Part shown: one piece after another, positions 43,588-52,076 of the stretch | Layout: every line of letters begins with the position of its first letter | How positions within the stretch are numbered: position 1 is the first letter of the stretch | From: Deltaproteobacteria bacterium | Lineage (GTDB): Bacteria > Myxococcota_A > Polyangia > Polyangiales > Polyangiaceae | Assembly (NCBI GenBank): GCA_016218915.1 | Contig: JACRCQ010000054.1 | Span: 124,001 to 188,000 of the forward strand | DNA: 64,000 bases | Direction: 5' to 3' | Made by a program: the position numbers and the translations under genes | Notes under the pieces: model-generated | The model's input: the letters and a program-made list of their open reading frames with translations, nothing else | Told to the model about the DNA's origin: nothing | Databases searched by the model: none

Positions 43588-45640
43588 AAAGCTTTCCGAG
43601 CAATCCGCCGCTGGACTTGGTGGCCTTGGGCTGGCTGCCGCGGATGCCCCCCTTGCCTTCCTTGGGGCTGGCGTCCGCGTCGGGTGCGCCAGGCTTGCCA
43701 CCGCGCATGTCGTGGAGACGAACCTCGCGGGCTGCTTCGATGTTGCGCGGATTGATCTCGTTGACCTTTCGGAAGTCGCGCATCGCCTCGTTGAGCTTGC
43801 CCTGCTTCTGCAGGATGAGCGCGCGGTAGTAGTACGCCTTCTCGCAGCGAGGCTCCCGATCGATCGCGGTGGTCAGCAGGCGCAGCGGATCGACGTAGTC
43901 CTTGCTGCCTGCCTTGTCGCGCATCAGCACCATGATCCAGGCGTAGATGGCTGCGTAGTCCCCTTGCTCGGGATCATTCATGTGCGCCCGCTTGGCGTGC
44001 GCTTCCGCGCTCTCAAGCTCGCGCTTCTTGAGGAAGACCTCGGCCTTCTGGAAGTCGATCGCGGCCTCGATGATCTGCTGGACCTGCTCCTGCTCTTCGG
44101 CGGAGCCCGCGTTGTCCTTGAGAAGCTTCTGGTAGGTCGACCGACGCTCCGGGTCGCTCAACGTTTGGAATGCCTCGGACATCCTGGCAAAGCACTTGGC
44201 CGCCAGCTCTTTGACATCCGCGAGCTCGGCAGGAAGACGATCAGGGTGCCACTGCTTGGCGAGCGCGAAGTAGGCGGACTGGAGCACGTCGAGCGTGGCG
44301 TTCTCCGGCACGCCCAGCACGATGAAGAAGTTCTCCTTGTCGATCGTGGCAGCGCGCGCCTTGATCGTGTCGCGCTGCCCGCCTGACTTCGTGTCCGCCG
44401 GACCCGCCGCTGCCTTGGCCGGAGGCGGGGCAGGAGGCGCTGCCCGACTCGCGGTCGGCGCAGGCGGTGCGGCTCGCGGCGTTGCCGAGGTCGTCACTGG
44501 CGGCGCAGCTCGCGGGGGCGCAGGGGCAGGCGGTGCGGCTCGCGGCGCTGCCGCGGTCGCCGTCGGCGGAGCAGCTTTCGCGGGCGTAGACGCTGGCGGA
44601 GCAGCTTTCGGGGGCGCAGGTGCGGGCGGTGCGGCTCGCGGCGCAGTCGGCCCCGGTGCAGGCGATGCTGCACGAGGGGAAGGGGGCGCTGGCGGGTCGG
44701 GGGGCGCTGGAGGCTGCGGCGTCGATGGCACCTCCTGCGCTGCCTGCACGCCAGGCATGAACGGCACGGACTTGAGCCTGACGCGCGCGATGGTGGCTGG
44801 CCTTCGCGAGCTCGGAACGTCATCGCTGCCCGCACTCGATGCGGTCACTTGCGGCATGCTCTGCCCCACGCCCACTGGCATCTGCTCGCGCTTGCCCAGA
44901 TCGATGTTGCGCGTGATGAGAAGCACGTAGACCAGGACCTTGAGCGCGCGCTCCGGCAGCAGGCCAGAGGCGAGTATCTCGGACAGCGAAGAGGGCCGGG
45001 CTCGCAGCAGATCGATCACGGCCAGCTCTTCCTTGCTGAATCCGAAGCGGCTGAGATCAGACGCCGCCGGGTGAAACACCAGGGGCGCTGAGCCGAGCCG
45101 GGCCAGCGTCGGCTCCACGTGCGGGTGATCCGGACGCACCCGCACTCCGCGACACAGCACCCGCAACGGATCCACAGGCGTCAGCTCCGGCCCGCCGTAG
45201 CTCTCGAGCAGGTTGATGCCCGCGTAGAACGCATACGACGTGTTGTCGTCGAGCGACTCGAACAGCTGGACCATCCGTCGCAACACCTGCTCGCGCAACC
45301 CTGCGATCAGCTTCGCCCTGTCGATGGCGCCGATCGAGATCAGCAGCTGCCCGTGCAGCCCGCCACGGGTTGCGAACTCCTCCAGCGAGCGCTCCAAGGT
45401 CCCCTGATCCAGCAGGCCCAGCTCGAGCAGCACGCGCCCCAGGTGCGTCGTCTCGTAGGAGATCTTCACCTTCGAGGGAACACCGCGCGTGAAGTACACG
45501 ATGTGCTCGGACCCGTCGCCAGCCACGAAGAAGATCGAGCCCTCCAGCTGCCGGTCGAGCATGAACACGAGCAGGTGCGGGAATGGCGTCTTGGTGAGCC
45601 TGCCCGTTGCAGTCGGAGTCATGTCAGGCGGAAAGGACAT
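43577..45640 (-). CDS. DUF4388 - J-domain - TPR regulatory protein
   Basis: A 687-residue multidomain protein. The N-terminus is a DUF4388/PATAN-like domain (about 10-230, FMLDRQLEGSIFFVAGDGSEHIVYFTRGVP). A long Pro/Ala linker follows (about 305-440, repeated PRAAPPAPAPPR motifs), then a J-domain with the HPD motif at 465-467 (KQWHPDRLP), then TPR-like helices to the end. DUF4388 is common in gliding and motility regulators, and J-domains recruit DnaK. It is divergent from an NtrC-type regulator (84 bp apart). The longer frame to 46780 is the antisense shadow of that regulator. A start at 45622 is also possible. Confidence 0.8.
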   Translation of the reverse strand: MSFPPDMTPTATGRLTKTPFPHLLVFMLDRQLEGSIFFVAGDGSEHIVYFTRGVPSKVKISYETTHLGRVLLELGLLDQGTLERSLEEFATRGGLHGQLLISIGAIDRAKLIAGLREQVLRRMVQLFESLDDNTSYAFYAGINLLESYGGPELTPVDPLRVLCRGVRVRPDHPHVEPTLARLGSAPLVFHPAASDLSRFGFSKEELAVIDLLRARPSSLSEILASGLLPERALKVLVYVLLITRNIDLGKREQMPVGVGQSMPQVTASSAGSDDVPSSRRPATIARVRLKSVPFMPGVQAAQEVPSTPQPPAPPDPPAPPSPRAASPAPGPTAPRAAPPAPAPPKAAPPASTPAKAAPPTATAAAPRAAPPAPAPPRAAPPVTTSATPRAAPPAPTASRAAPPAPPPAKAAAGPADTKSGGQRDTIKARAATIDKENFFIVLGVPENATLDVLQSAYFALAKQWHPDRLPAELADVKELAAKCFARMSEAFQTLSDPERRSTYQKLLKDNAGSAEEQEQVQQIIEAAIDFQKAEVFLKKRELESAEAHAKRAHMNDPEQGDYAAIYAWIMVLMRDKAGSKDYVDPLRLLTTAIDREPRCEKAYYYRALILQKQGKLNEAMRDFRKVNEINPRNIEAAREVRLHDMRGGKPGAPDADASPKEGKGGIRGSQPKATKSSGGLLGKLFKR

Positions 45641-45724
45641 CGACCGGCGCAATATAGCAGCGCTCCAGGCGCAAGTGTGCGGCCGTGGAATCCCGCCAGC
45701 GCAGAGCCGTGCTACCTTGCTGCC

Positions 45725-47110
45725 ATGGCGAACGCGCACATCCTGGTGGTGGACGACGAAGTACCGATCCTGACGGCTTTGCAGAAGACGTTGACGCTCG
45801 AGGGGTATTCGGTCGACGTGGCAGGCGGCGTGAAGGTAGCCGGGGAGCGGCTGGCGCGACGCAGCTACGACGTGGCGCTGTTCGACGTCGCGTTGCCGGA
45901 CGGCGACGGGGTGAGCCTGCTGAAGAGCCTGCGCGATTCCGGCAATGAAATGCCTGTGATCATGATGAGCGGGCATGCGACCGTGGATGCGGCGGTACGT
46001 GCCACGCGGCTCGGGGCTCTGGACTTCCTGGAGAAACCAATCTCCACCGACCGTCTGCTTCTGGTGCTTGCCAACACGCTGCGCATGGTCCAGGCAGAAG
46101 CCGAAACCCGGGAATTGCGCAAGGCCACAGGGCGATTCGGAGACCTGGTCGGCTCCTCCAAGGCCATGCAGATGCTTCGCGAGCAAATCGCCCGAGCGGC
46201 GCGCGCCACGGCCAGCGTCCTGCTCCTGGGCGAGCGAGGGACCGGCAAGGAGCTGGTTGCGCGCGCGATCCACGACGCTTCCCCGCGCGCCAAAGGCCCC
46301 CTCGAGAAGCTCAATTGCGCTGCCGTTCCCCCGGAGCTGATCGAAAGCGAGCTGTTCGGCCACGAGGCTGGCGCTTTCACAGGGGCGACGAAGCAGCGAC
46401 GCGGCAAGTTCGAGCGAGCCACCGGCGGCACGCTGTTTCTCGACGAGGTCGGGGACATGCCGCTGGCGATGCAGGCCAAGCTTCTGCGCGTGCTGCAGGA
46501 GCACGAGTTCGAGCGCGTCGGGGGCAACGAGCTGATCAAGATCGACGTGCGCGTGGTGGCTGCGACCAATCGCGACCTGGTCGAAGCCTGCAAGACCGGT
46601 GCGTTCCGTCCGGATCTGTACGACCGGCTCAACGTGGTTCCGCTGGTCATCCCGCCGCTTCGTTCCCGACGCGACGACATCCCCGAGCTGGCAGCCCACT
46701 TCCTGCAGCTTGCGGCTCGCACCAACGATCGCCCGAACGCGAGGATTACCGAAGCTGCGATCGGTGCCCTGGGCGCGCACAGCTGGCCAGGCAACGTGCG
46801 CGAGCTTCGCAACATCATCGAGCGGCTGGTGATCCTCTCGCCGGACGACACGATCGATGCAGTGGATGTGTCCGCGTGCCTCGGCGGAGGGACTGCTGCA
46901 TCAGCGTGCGGGCTGTTCCGCCCAGGTGTGCCGTTTCGGCTGCTGAGCGAGGAAGCCGAGCGCACGATCCTGCAGGAGGCGCTGGCGCACTACGGCGGGC
47001 AGATGGCGGCCACGGCGCGAGCGCTGGATCTGGAGCGGAGCCACTTCTACAAGAAGTGCAAGGCGCTCGGGTTGCGCGGGGCGGACAAGGGCGATGAACC
47101 TGCGGACTGA
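45725..47110 (+). CDS. NtrC-type sigma-54-dependent response regulator
   Basis: A 461-residue regulator. The receiver domain has phosphoacceptor Asp54 and Lys104 (FLEKP). The AAA+ domain has Walker A GERGTGKE (169-176; the usual Ser is Arg) and an intact sigma-54-contacting GAFTGA (216-221). The C-terminus ends in a Fis-type helix-turn-helix (residues about 415-455, ATARALDLERSHFYKKCKALGL). The longer frame to 45119 is a shadow. No adjacent histidine kinase is visible. It may control the divergent DUF4388/J-domain gene. Confidence 0.92.
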   Translation: MANAHILVVDDEVPILTALQKTLTLEGYSVDVAGGVKVAGERLARRSYDVALFDVALPDGDGVSLLKSLRDSGNEMPVIMMSGHATVDAAVRATRLGALDFLEKPISTDRLLLVLANTLRMVQAEAETRELRKATGRFGDLVGSSKAMQMLREQIARAARATASVLLLGERGTGKELVARAIHDASPRAKGPLEKLNCAAVPPELIESELFGHEAGAFTGATKQRRGKFERATGGTLFLDEVGDMPLAMQAKLLRVLQEHEFERVGGNELIKIDVRVVAATNRDLVEACKTGAFRPDLYDRLNVVPLVIPPLRSRRDDIPELAAHFLQLAARTNDRPNARITEAAIGALGAHSWPGNVRELRNIIERLVILSPDDTIDAVDVSACLGGGTAASACGLFRPGVPFRLLSEEAERTILQEALAHYGGQMAATARALDLERSHFYKKCKALGLRGADKGDEPAD

Positions 47111-47195
47111 TTTCGTCACGCCAGGATGATTCCTGTCCGAGCACATCCGAAGCCGCCTGCATGACGGGCCCACCTGCTTCGGATATGGTTCCCCC

Positions 47196-49244
47196 ATGCG
47201 ATCGATCCGTCTTGTGCTCGGCTGTGCGGGGCTCGCCGCCTTCAGCTGGGCAGGCACTGCGCGAGCCGTGACCTTCGACGCCTCGGGGATCCTGTCGTTC
47301 GATCCCGCGGCGGTGTTCACCGAGAGCTTCGAGTCGTTCGTTCCTGGCGACGCTGGCAACGCCGAGGCCAAAGTGGTGCAGACCGCCGACGCGCTGCATG
47401 GCGCCAAGGTGCTGCGCGTCACCCTCGCCGAGGAAGGCTTCTCCATCGCCCTGCCTGTGCCGGCTGCCAGCAAGTCGTATCGTCTGACCTTCTGGATCCA
47501 GGGCGATTGCATCGGCGGCGCTGCAGTGGACTATTCCGACGAGACGTCGCGAAGCTACTCGCAGGCCTTCCCGACCGGACGCATCACCAGCGACGGCTGG
47601 CTCGAGATGAGCACGTCGCCGTTCCGGGTGGATGGAAGCGGACAAGGGATCGACGCCCGCATGTTCCTTCACACCTACGATGCGTCGCAGCCGGTGGAAG
47701 TCGGCATCGATGCGGTGGAGCTGGTGGAGGACGGAGCCTTTGCGGCGCCCGCAGCGTGCGCGACGCTGGGGGACAAGGCATGCGGCGCAGAGGAGGTCTG
47801 CATCGCGCGGGTCTGCCGAGACGCGCGGGGCTGGTTTCCCCCTCTGCCTGGCTCGGAAGCCCGCGACAAGTTCGTGACCTACTGGAAGCAGAAGATCCAC
47901 GACACCTACGCGCCCTACCTTCCGCGCAAGAGCTCCATGCCGGAGGCGCTCGATGCGATGGAGCAGATGAGGACCGCCTCTACTGGCGTCGAGTACTGGT
48001 CCAAGTTCACCGAGGTGGTTCGGCTGCTGCGCGATGCGCACACCTACACGCGCGCGCCTTTCATGTACGAGGTCGGCAGCGATCGGCCGCTCAATGCCTG
48101 CTTCATGCAAGGCAGCGCGGACATGACCCAGGGCGCGTGGGCCTCGGATCCGAAGTGGCCCGATGTGCTCGTCTCGCACGTGGGCCCGGACTTCGCGTGG
48201 AACCTGCACGCCGGAGATCGGCTCGTGGCCGTGGACGGCATCCACCCGCTGGCGTGGGTCAAGCAGGTGTTCCGATCGAGCTACTGGGCGTGGGAGGCCG
48301 ATGATCCGGCGCAGCTCGCGAATCTGTACATGATGCTCAGGTCGCTCATCCCCCTGCACGCCACGACGATCACGGTCCTGCGCTGCGATCCGGTTGCCAA
48401 GACCTGCTCCACTGCGCCGGAGGTGATCGACGTCGCATCGGCGCCGCGCATGGATCCTGCGAACAAGAGCAAGCTCGTGGGATGCGACAATCGCCCCTCC
48501 TACCACGTGGCCGGCGCACCTGCAGATCACAACTTCGCCAACGGGCTCGATGATGCCACGGTAATCGAAGGGCTCGCCCTGGAGTCGGACGACACCGAGA
48601 AGATCCATGGCCTGGTGTGGAACACGCTCTACGGCGACGGGGAGAACTATCCGGTCGACACCAAGCTCAGGAAGGCGACCAACGCCTGGCTCGGCTCGCG
48701 CGGCGTGATCCAGGACCACCGCGAAGGACACGGCGGCACTTCGCAGACCGCCAACATCCTCGTCGGCTTTTCGCGCGGGGTGTTCGTGCCCATGGTCGGC
48801 GTGATGCGTTCGCACGCCAACGACGAGGGTCCCGCTGATGCGGCAGAGGGCAAGCAGATCTTCAACGAGCTGAAAGACGTGCTCGGTGTCATGGCTGGCT
48901 CGAACACACCGCACGAGGACATCCCGGTCGCTTTGCTGCTCACCTGGGACGTGTCGGCGAGCGACTTCCTGCCCTACATGTTGAAAGGAGGTGCCAAGGT
49001 GCGGCTGTTCGGGCCAGGCCCGACCATGGGCGCCTTTGGCACGTTCTACCAATACTCGTACTGGGGTGGGCTGCTCTGGTCGATCTCCGCAGAGGACTCC
49101 ATCTCACCCGAAGGGATCGCCCTGAGCGGGCACGGAGTGATTCCCGATGAGCTCGTCGTGCCGCTGCAGAGCGATCTCGTGTCAGGCAAGGACACGGTCC
49201 ACGATGCTGCCCTTGCGTGGGTGCGAAAGGAGCTGAAGCCATGA
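47196..49244 (+). CDS. S41-like tail-specific protease, exported, catalytic Lys missing
   Basis: A 682-residue exported protein with a Sec signal (AAFSWAGTARA). A beta domain (about 30-180) is followed by a Cys-containing linker and an S41-like region. The catalytic Ser block is at Ser587 (TWDVSASDFL, matching the SASASE block of Prc). The Lys of the usual TFGKG motif is replaced: the protein reads GPTMGAFG. Canonical Ser-Lys catalysis is therefore unlikely, and a tricorn- or IRBP-like mechanism or a dead enzyme remains possible. It overlaps the next gene by 4 bp (ATGA), so the two are translationally coupled. Confidence 0.75.
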   Translation: MRSIRLVLGCAGLAAFSWAGTARAVTFDASGILSFDPAAVFTESFESFVPGDAGNAEAKVVQTADALHGAKVLRVTLAEEGFSIALPVPAASKSYRLTFWIQGDCIGGAAVDYSDETSRSYSQAFPTGRITSDGWLEMSTSPFRVDGSGQGIDARMFLHTYDASQPVEVGIDAVELVEDGAFAAPAACATLGDKACGAEEVCIARVCRDARGWFPPLPGSEARDKFVTYWKQKIHDTYAPYLPRKSSMPEALDAMEQMRTASTGVEYWSKFTEVVRLLRDAHTYTRAPFMYEVGSDRPLNACFMQGSADMTQGAWASDPKWPDVLVSHVGPDFAWNLHAGDRLVAVDGIHPLAWVKQVFRSSYWAWEADDPAQLANLYMMLRSLIPLHATTITVLRCDPVAKTCSTAPEVIDVASAPRMDPANKSKLVGCDNRPSYHVAGAPADHNFANGLDDATVIEGLALESDDTEKIHGLVWNTLYGDGENYPVDTKLRKATNAWLGSRGVIQDHREGHGGTSQTANILVGFSRGVFVPMVGVMRSHANDEGPADAAEGKQIFNELKDVLGVMAGSNTPHEDIPVALLLTWDVSASDFLPYMLKGGAKVRLFGPGPTMGAFGTFYQYSYWGGLLWSISAEDSISPEGIALSGHGVIPDELVVPLQSDLVSGKDTVHDAALAWVRKELKP

Positions 49245-50116
49245 ATCGAGCTCGACTCGCAATCATCCTGGCAAGCTTCACGTCGCTCCTCGCGATGCAG
49301 ATCGCGTGCGGCTCCAACGATGCGTCGGTGAATCCTGCGCCGATTCCGTCGAGCCCATCCACGGACAGCGGCGTGCCGACCGACGGCGCGGTGCAGAAGG
49401 ACGCACCTGTGTCGGACACCGCCCCGGATCAAGAGGCAGAGGCTGGACCGGTGGTTCGCACGATCATGATGCGCTCGCCGTTTGGCGAGCTCGATCCAAC
49501 CAACATGCTTCACGACGGCGACTTCGAGCTGTCCGGGCTCAACGGCATGCAATACCCGTGGGCCGGCACCACGCAGGAGCTGATCCAGACCGGCGCAGCC
49601 TGTCGATCCGGCCTGCGGTGCGTGCTTTCCAACCCAGGCGAGCCGCTCATGGGATCGTTCGTGTGGCCGGACGCGCCCTACGCGGAGATCTCCTTCTACG
49701 GAGCGATCACCACGGACAGCTGCGAGACAGAAGGCGTGGGGCTGCTGATCCGTCTCGACGACTACAACTCGGAGCCGATCCGGATCCTTCCGACCACGCC
49801 GAACCCGGTGGATGGTTGGTGTCACTTCGGGATGACCGTGGAGGTGGACACGGCCCGTCATTGGTGGAGCTTGTGGCTGGCAGCGCGGTCCAAGGCCGAA
49901 GGGCCGGTGGTGTTCGATCAGGCGAGCATGCGCGGTACGACCACTGCGCCGACCAACCTGCGGTCCAAGGCTCCCCTGCCCGCGGACGTCCACGAGCTGC
50001 TCGTTTCGTCACGCGACAAGCTCCGCAAGCTGCTGCCTCCCAATCCTCCACGAGAGCCCAGGCCGGTGGGCAATCCCACGGGCCGCGGCAAGGCGTTGCG
50101 CACCACGGCGCGTTGA
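49241..50116 (+). CDS. Lipoprotein coupled to the S41-like protease
   Basis: A 291-residue lipoprotein with a signal peptide ending in MQIAC-GSND, an acidic Pro/Asp/Ser linker (residues 25-75) and a beta-rich domain of about 150 residues with three Cys pairs. It starts at the ATG of the ATGA overlap with the S41-like gene. The frame is open upstream, but the ATG at 49241 creates the signal peptide. The tail is basic and Pro-rich. The coupling suggests a partner or an export/targeting lipoprotein for the protease. Confidence 0.7.
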   Translation: MNRARLAIILASFTSLLAMQIACGSNDASVNPAPIPSSPSTDSGVPTDGAVQKDAPVSDTAPDQEAEAGPVVRTIMMRSPFGELDPTNMLHDGDFELSGLNGMQYPWAGTTQELIQTGAACRSGLRCVLSNPGEPLMGSFVWPDAPYAEISFYGAITTDSCETEGVGLLIRLDDYNSEPIRILPTTPNPVDGWCHFGMTVEVDTARHWWSLWLAARSKAEGPVVFDQASMRGTTTAPTNLRSKAPLPADVHELLVSSRDKLRKLLPPNPPREPRPVGNPTGRGKALRTTAR

Positions 50117-50129
50117 ACCTTGGGAGACC

Positions 50130-51878
50130 CTAGGGTCGTCGCACCGGTCTCCTGCGAAGAAGCGCAGCGAGGCCGAGGAGCGCAAAGGCTCCAAGGCGCG
50201 TGTCAGCGCGCTTTCCCGGCACCTCGCAGCCGCATCCGCCGTCATCCGAAGGGGCCGCTTCTGCCGCGACCGGCCCTGAATCCACCTTGCCACCATCCTT
50301 GCCAGGCTTGTTTGCATCAGGGCCAGCCTCGGGAAGCGGCTCTGGCCCAGGCTCAGGGTCCGGAATCCCCTCCACGAGATAGCTGAACGATCGCGAGGTG
50401 TAGTACTCCATGTCGTCGGGGTTGTGGGTGCCGTCGCTGTGCTGCGCGATCACGAGCGTGATCCATTCCATGCTGCCCTGCACCGGCACGGTCAGCTCTC
50501 CAGTCGCCTTGTCGAAGGTCATCTGCACGCGCTCCACGGGCTGGGCGTGTCGCCCCAGGAGCACGGACGAGGACCAGGTAGCTTCGGGATCGGCTGTGAT
50601 CTTGAAGTGCAGCTTGCCCTGGAAGCTGCCAGGGGTGAGCGAGACGTAGCGGCTGCCGTACTCCTGAAGCTCGAGGTCGCCCTTGGCCGGCAGCTGGGCC
50701 AGCGAGTGGGTGGCTGCCGTCATCACGTCGTCGTATTGCGTTCCGCCCTTGAAGTGCTTGCCGTCGTCGTGGCTGCCGGTGATCGCGCGCCACACGGTGA
50801 ACTCGTCAAAGGCATCGTCCCAGGTGCTGCCGTGGTTCTTCTTGAGCACGGCATCGGTGCCTTCGAACCAGTTGGGCGTGTTGGGCTGATCGCTCGTGCA
50901 TCCCATCGGAGAGCAGGTCAAGGTGCCGGCCTGGGCGAACGAGTACCACAGGTCGCGAAGCAGCTTGATGTCACCTCCGCCAAAGCGCTCCCGCAGGAAG
51001 ATCGGGAACAGCGCTGCACCGTACTGGTAGTACGCGAGCTCGTCGCTCCCGTCGCCGTACGACCAGAAGTCGATCGGGTACTCCGGGTACCTCTGGAAGA
51101 TGCCGATCATGTAGGGCAGCTGCCAGTCGTCGACGAAGTAGCTGTCGACTGCGCTGGTGAAGTTCTCCCATGCGGAGATCGCCTCCACGCAATCGGTGGC
51201 CATTTGCGTGGTGTGGTTGAACTCGTGGGCCGTGACGATCTCGAGGTATTCGTAGGGATTCTGGCGATCGATCACGACGCGCGAGGAGCAATCGGAGACA
51301 GGCGTGGAAGGGACATCCTTGAGCCATTCGGTGTATCCGCCGCCGCCCATGCCGGAGTCGGCGATGTAGATCCAGAGCCCGGGAATCACGGGGAGGTTGT
51401 CTTCGCCCGTGAAGGGTGCGGGGTATCCGGTTTCGGTGACCTGCTTGGTCCAGGCCGTCTCGGCCAACGGCAGCACCGATTCGGCCATGAACTTGTCGCT
51501 CTCCTCCTGGTAGTAGACCCGCAGGGGCAGGGTCTTGGATTCGACGTAGCCGACGTTCACGGGCGGGTCGGACATCAGGTGCACGTCCTGGGTTTGCGCC
51601 CAGCTCTTGGCCGCGTTCATGGCCTGGGTCAGGCACAGCAGATGCCCGTCCTGGGAGGTCGGCAGGTGCACGCGCGGACCGGCTCCATTCTCGAGTGCAT
51701 CGCGCCTCAGGCGCGCGGCGTCCTGTGCGGAGATCTGCCCGCGCTTCGCCAACCCATCGATGACCCGCGCGAGCTGCGTGTTCGGCCCTCTTGGAGTCGG
51801 GGCTGCGTCTGCCGCGCGCGGATGCGCCACCACGGCGGTTCCAAGCGCTCCCAGGAGAATCCAAGCAACCTTGTTCAT
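50130..51878 (-). CDS. MXAN_6640-type metalloprotease, MYXO-CTERM
   Basis: A 582-residue secreted protein with a Sec signal (cleavage near ADA-APT) and a helical N-terminal part (about 35-90). The zinc peptidase domain has HEFNH at 218-222 and a downstream Glu238 (AWENF) as candidate third ligand. The HEFNH form and order match the myxobacterial MXAN_6640 family. The tail (DDGGCGCEV, hydrophobic helix, RRRPVRR) is MYXO-CTERM-like. AAAGG lies upstream of the ATG. It is likely a surface-sorted protease. Confidence 0.82.
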   Translation of the reverse strand: MNKVAWILLGALGTAVVAHPRAADAAPTPRGPNTQLARVIDGLAKRGQISAQDAARLRRDALENGAGPRVHLPTSQDGHLLCLTQAMNAAKSWAQTQDVHLMSDPPVNVGYVESKTLPLRVYYQEESDKFMAESVLPLAETAWTKQVTETGYPAPFTGEDNLPVIPGLWIYIADSGMGGGGYTEWLKDVPSTPVSDCSSRVVIDRQNPYEYLEIVTAHEFNHTTQMATDCVEAISAWENFTSAVDSYFVDDWQLPYMIGIFQRYPEYPIDFWSYGDGSDELAYYQYGAALFPIFLRERFGGGDIKLLRDLWYSFAQAGTLTCSPMGCTSDQPNTPNWFEGTDAVLKKNHGSTWDDAFDEFTVWRAITGSHDDGKHFKGGTQYDDVMTAATHSLAQLPAKGDLELQEYGSRYVSLTPGSFQGKLHFKITADPEATWSSSVLLGRHAQPVERVQMTFDKATGELTVPVQGSMEWITLVIAQHSDGTHNPDDMEYYTSRSFSYLVEGIPDPEPGPEPLPEAGPDANKPGKDGGKVDSGPVAAEAAPSDDGGCGCEVPGKRADTRLGAFALLGLAALLRRRPVRRP

Positions 51879-52076
51879 GCCTTGAAACCTTTCGTTGCGA
51901 CGCAGCGAGCACGAATCCTGCCCGCAACCATACCTGCAAGTCCGTAAAATCCCTGCCACACAACGGCTGCGAGGTCACGTTCGTGACGATCCTGGCTCCT
52001 GAGAGCCCCCTTTTCCTCTTGCGCGGCGGCCAGGGTTCAACGAAACCCGATCGCCACCCTAGCGCGGGAGACAGCC

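Noticed and set aside
46815-49052. Long antisense open frame (745 codons) across the S41-like gene
   Set aside because: Product is Arg/His/Gly-rich with no domain. The sense frame has a signal peptide, a Ser block and a coupled downstream gene.
50126-50137. Perfect 12-bp palindrome (gaccctagggtc) between convergent genes
   Set aside because: No loop or T-run; could be chance or a restriction-type site, not supported as a terminator.
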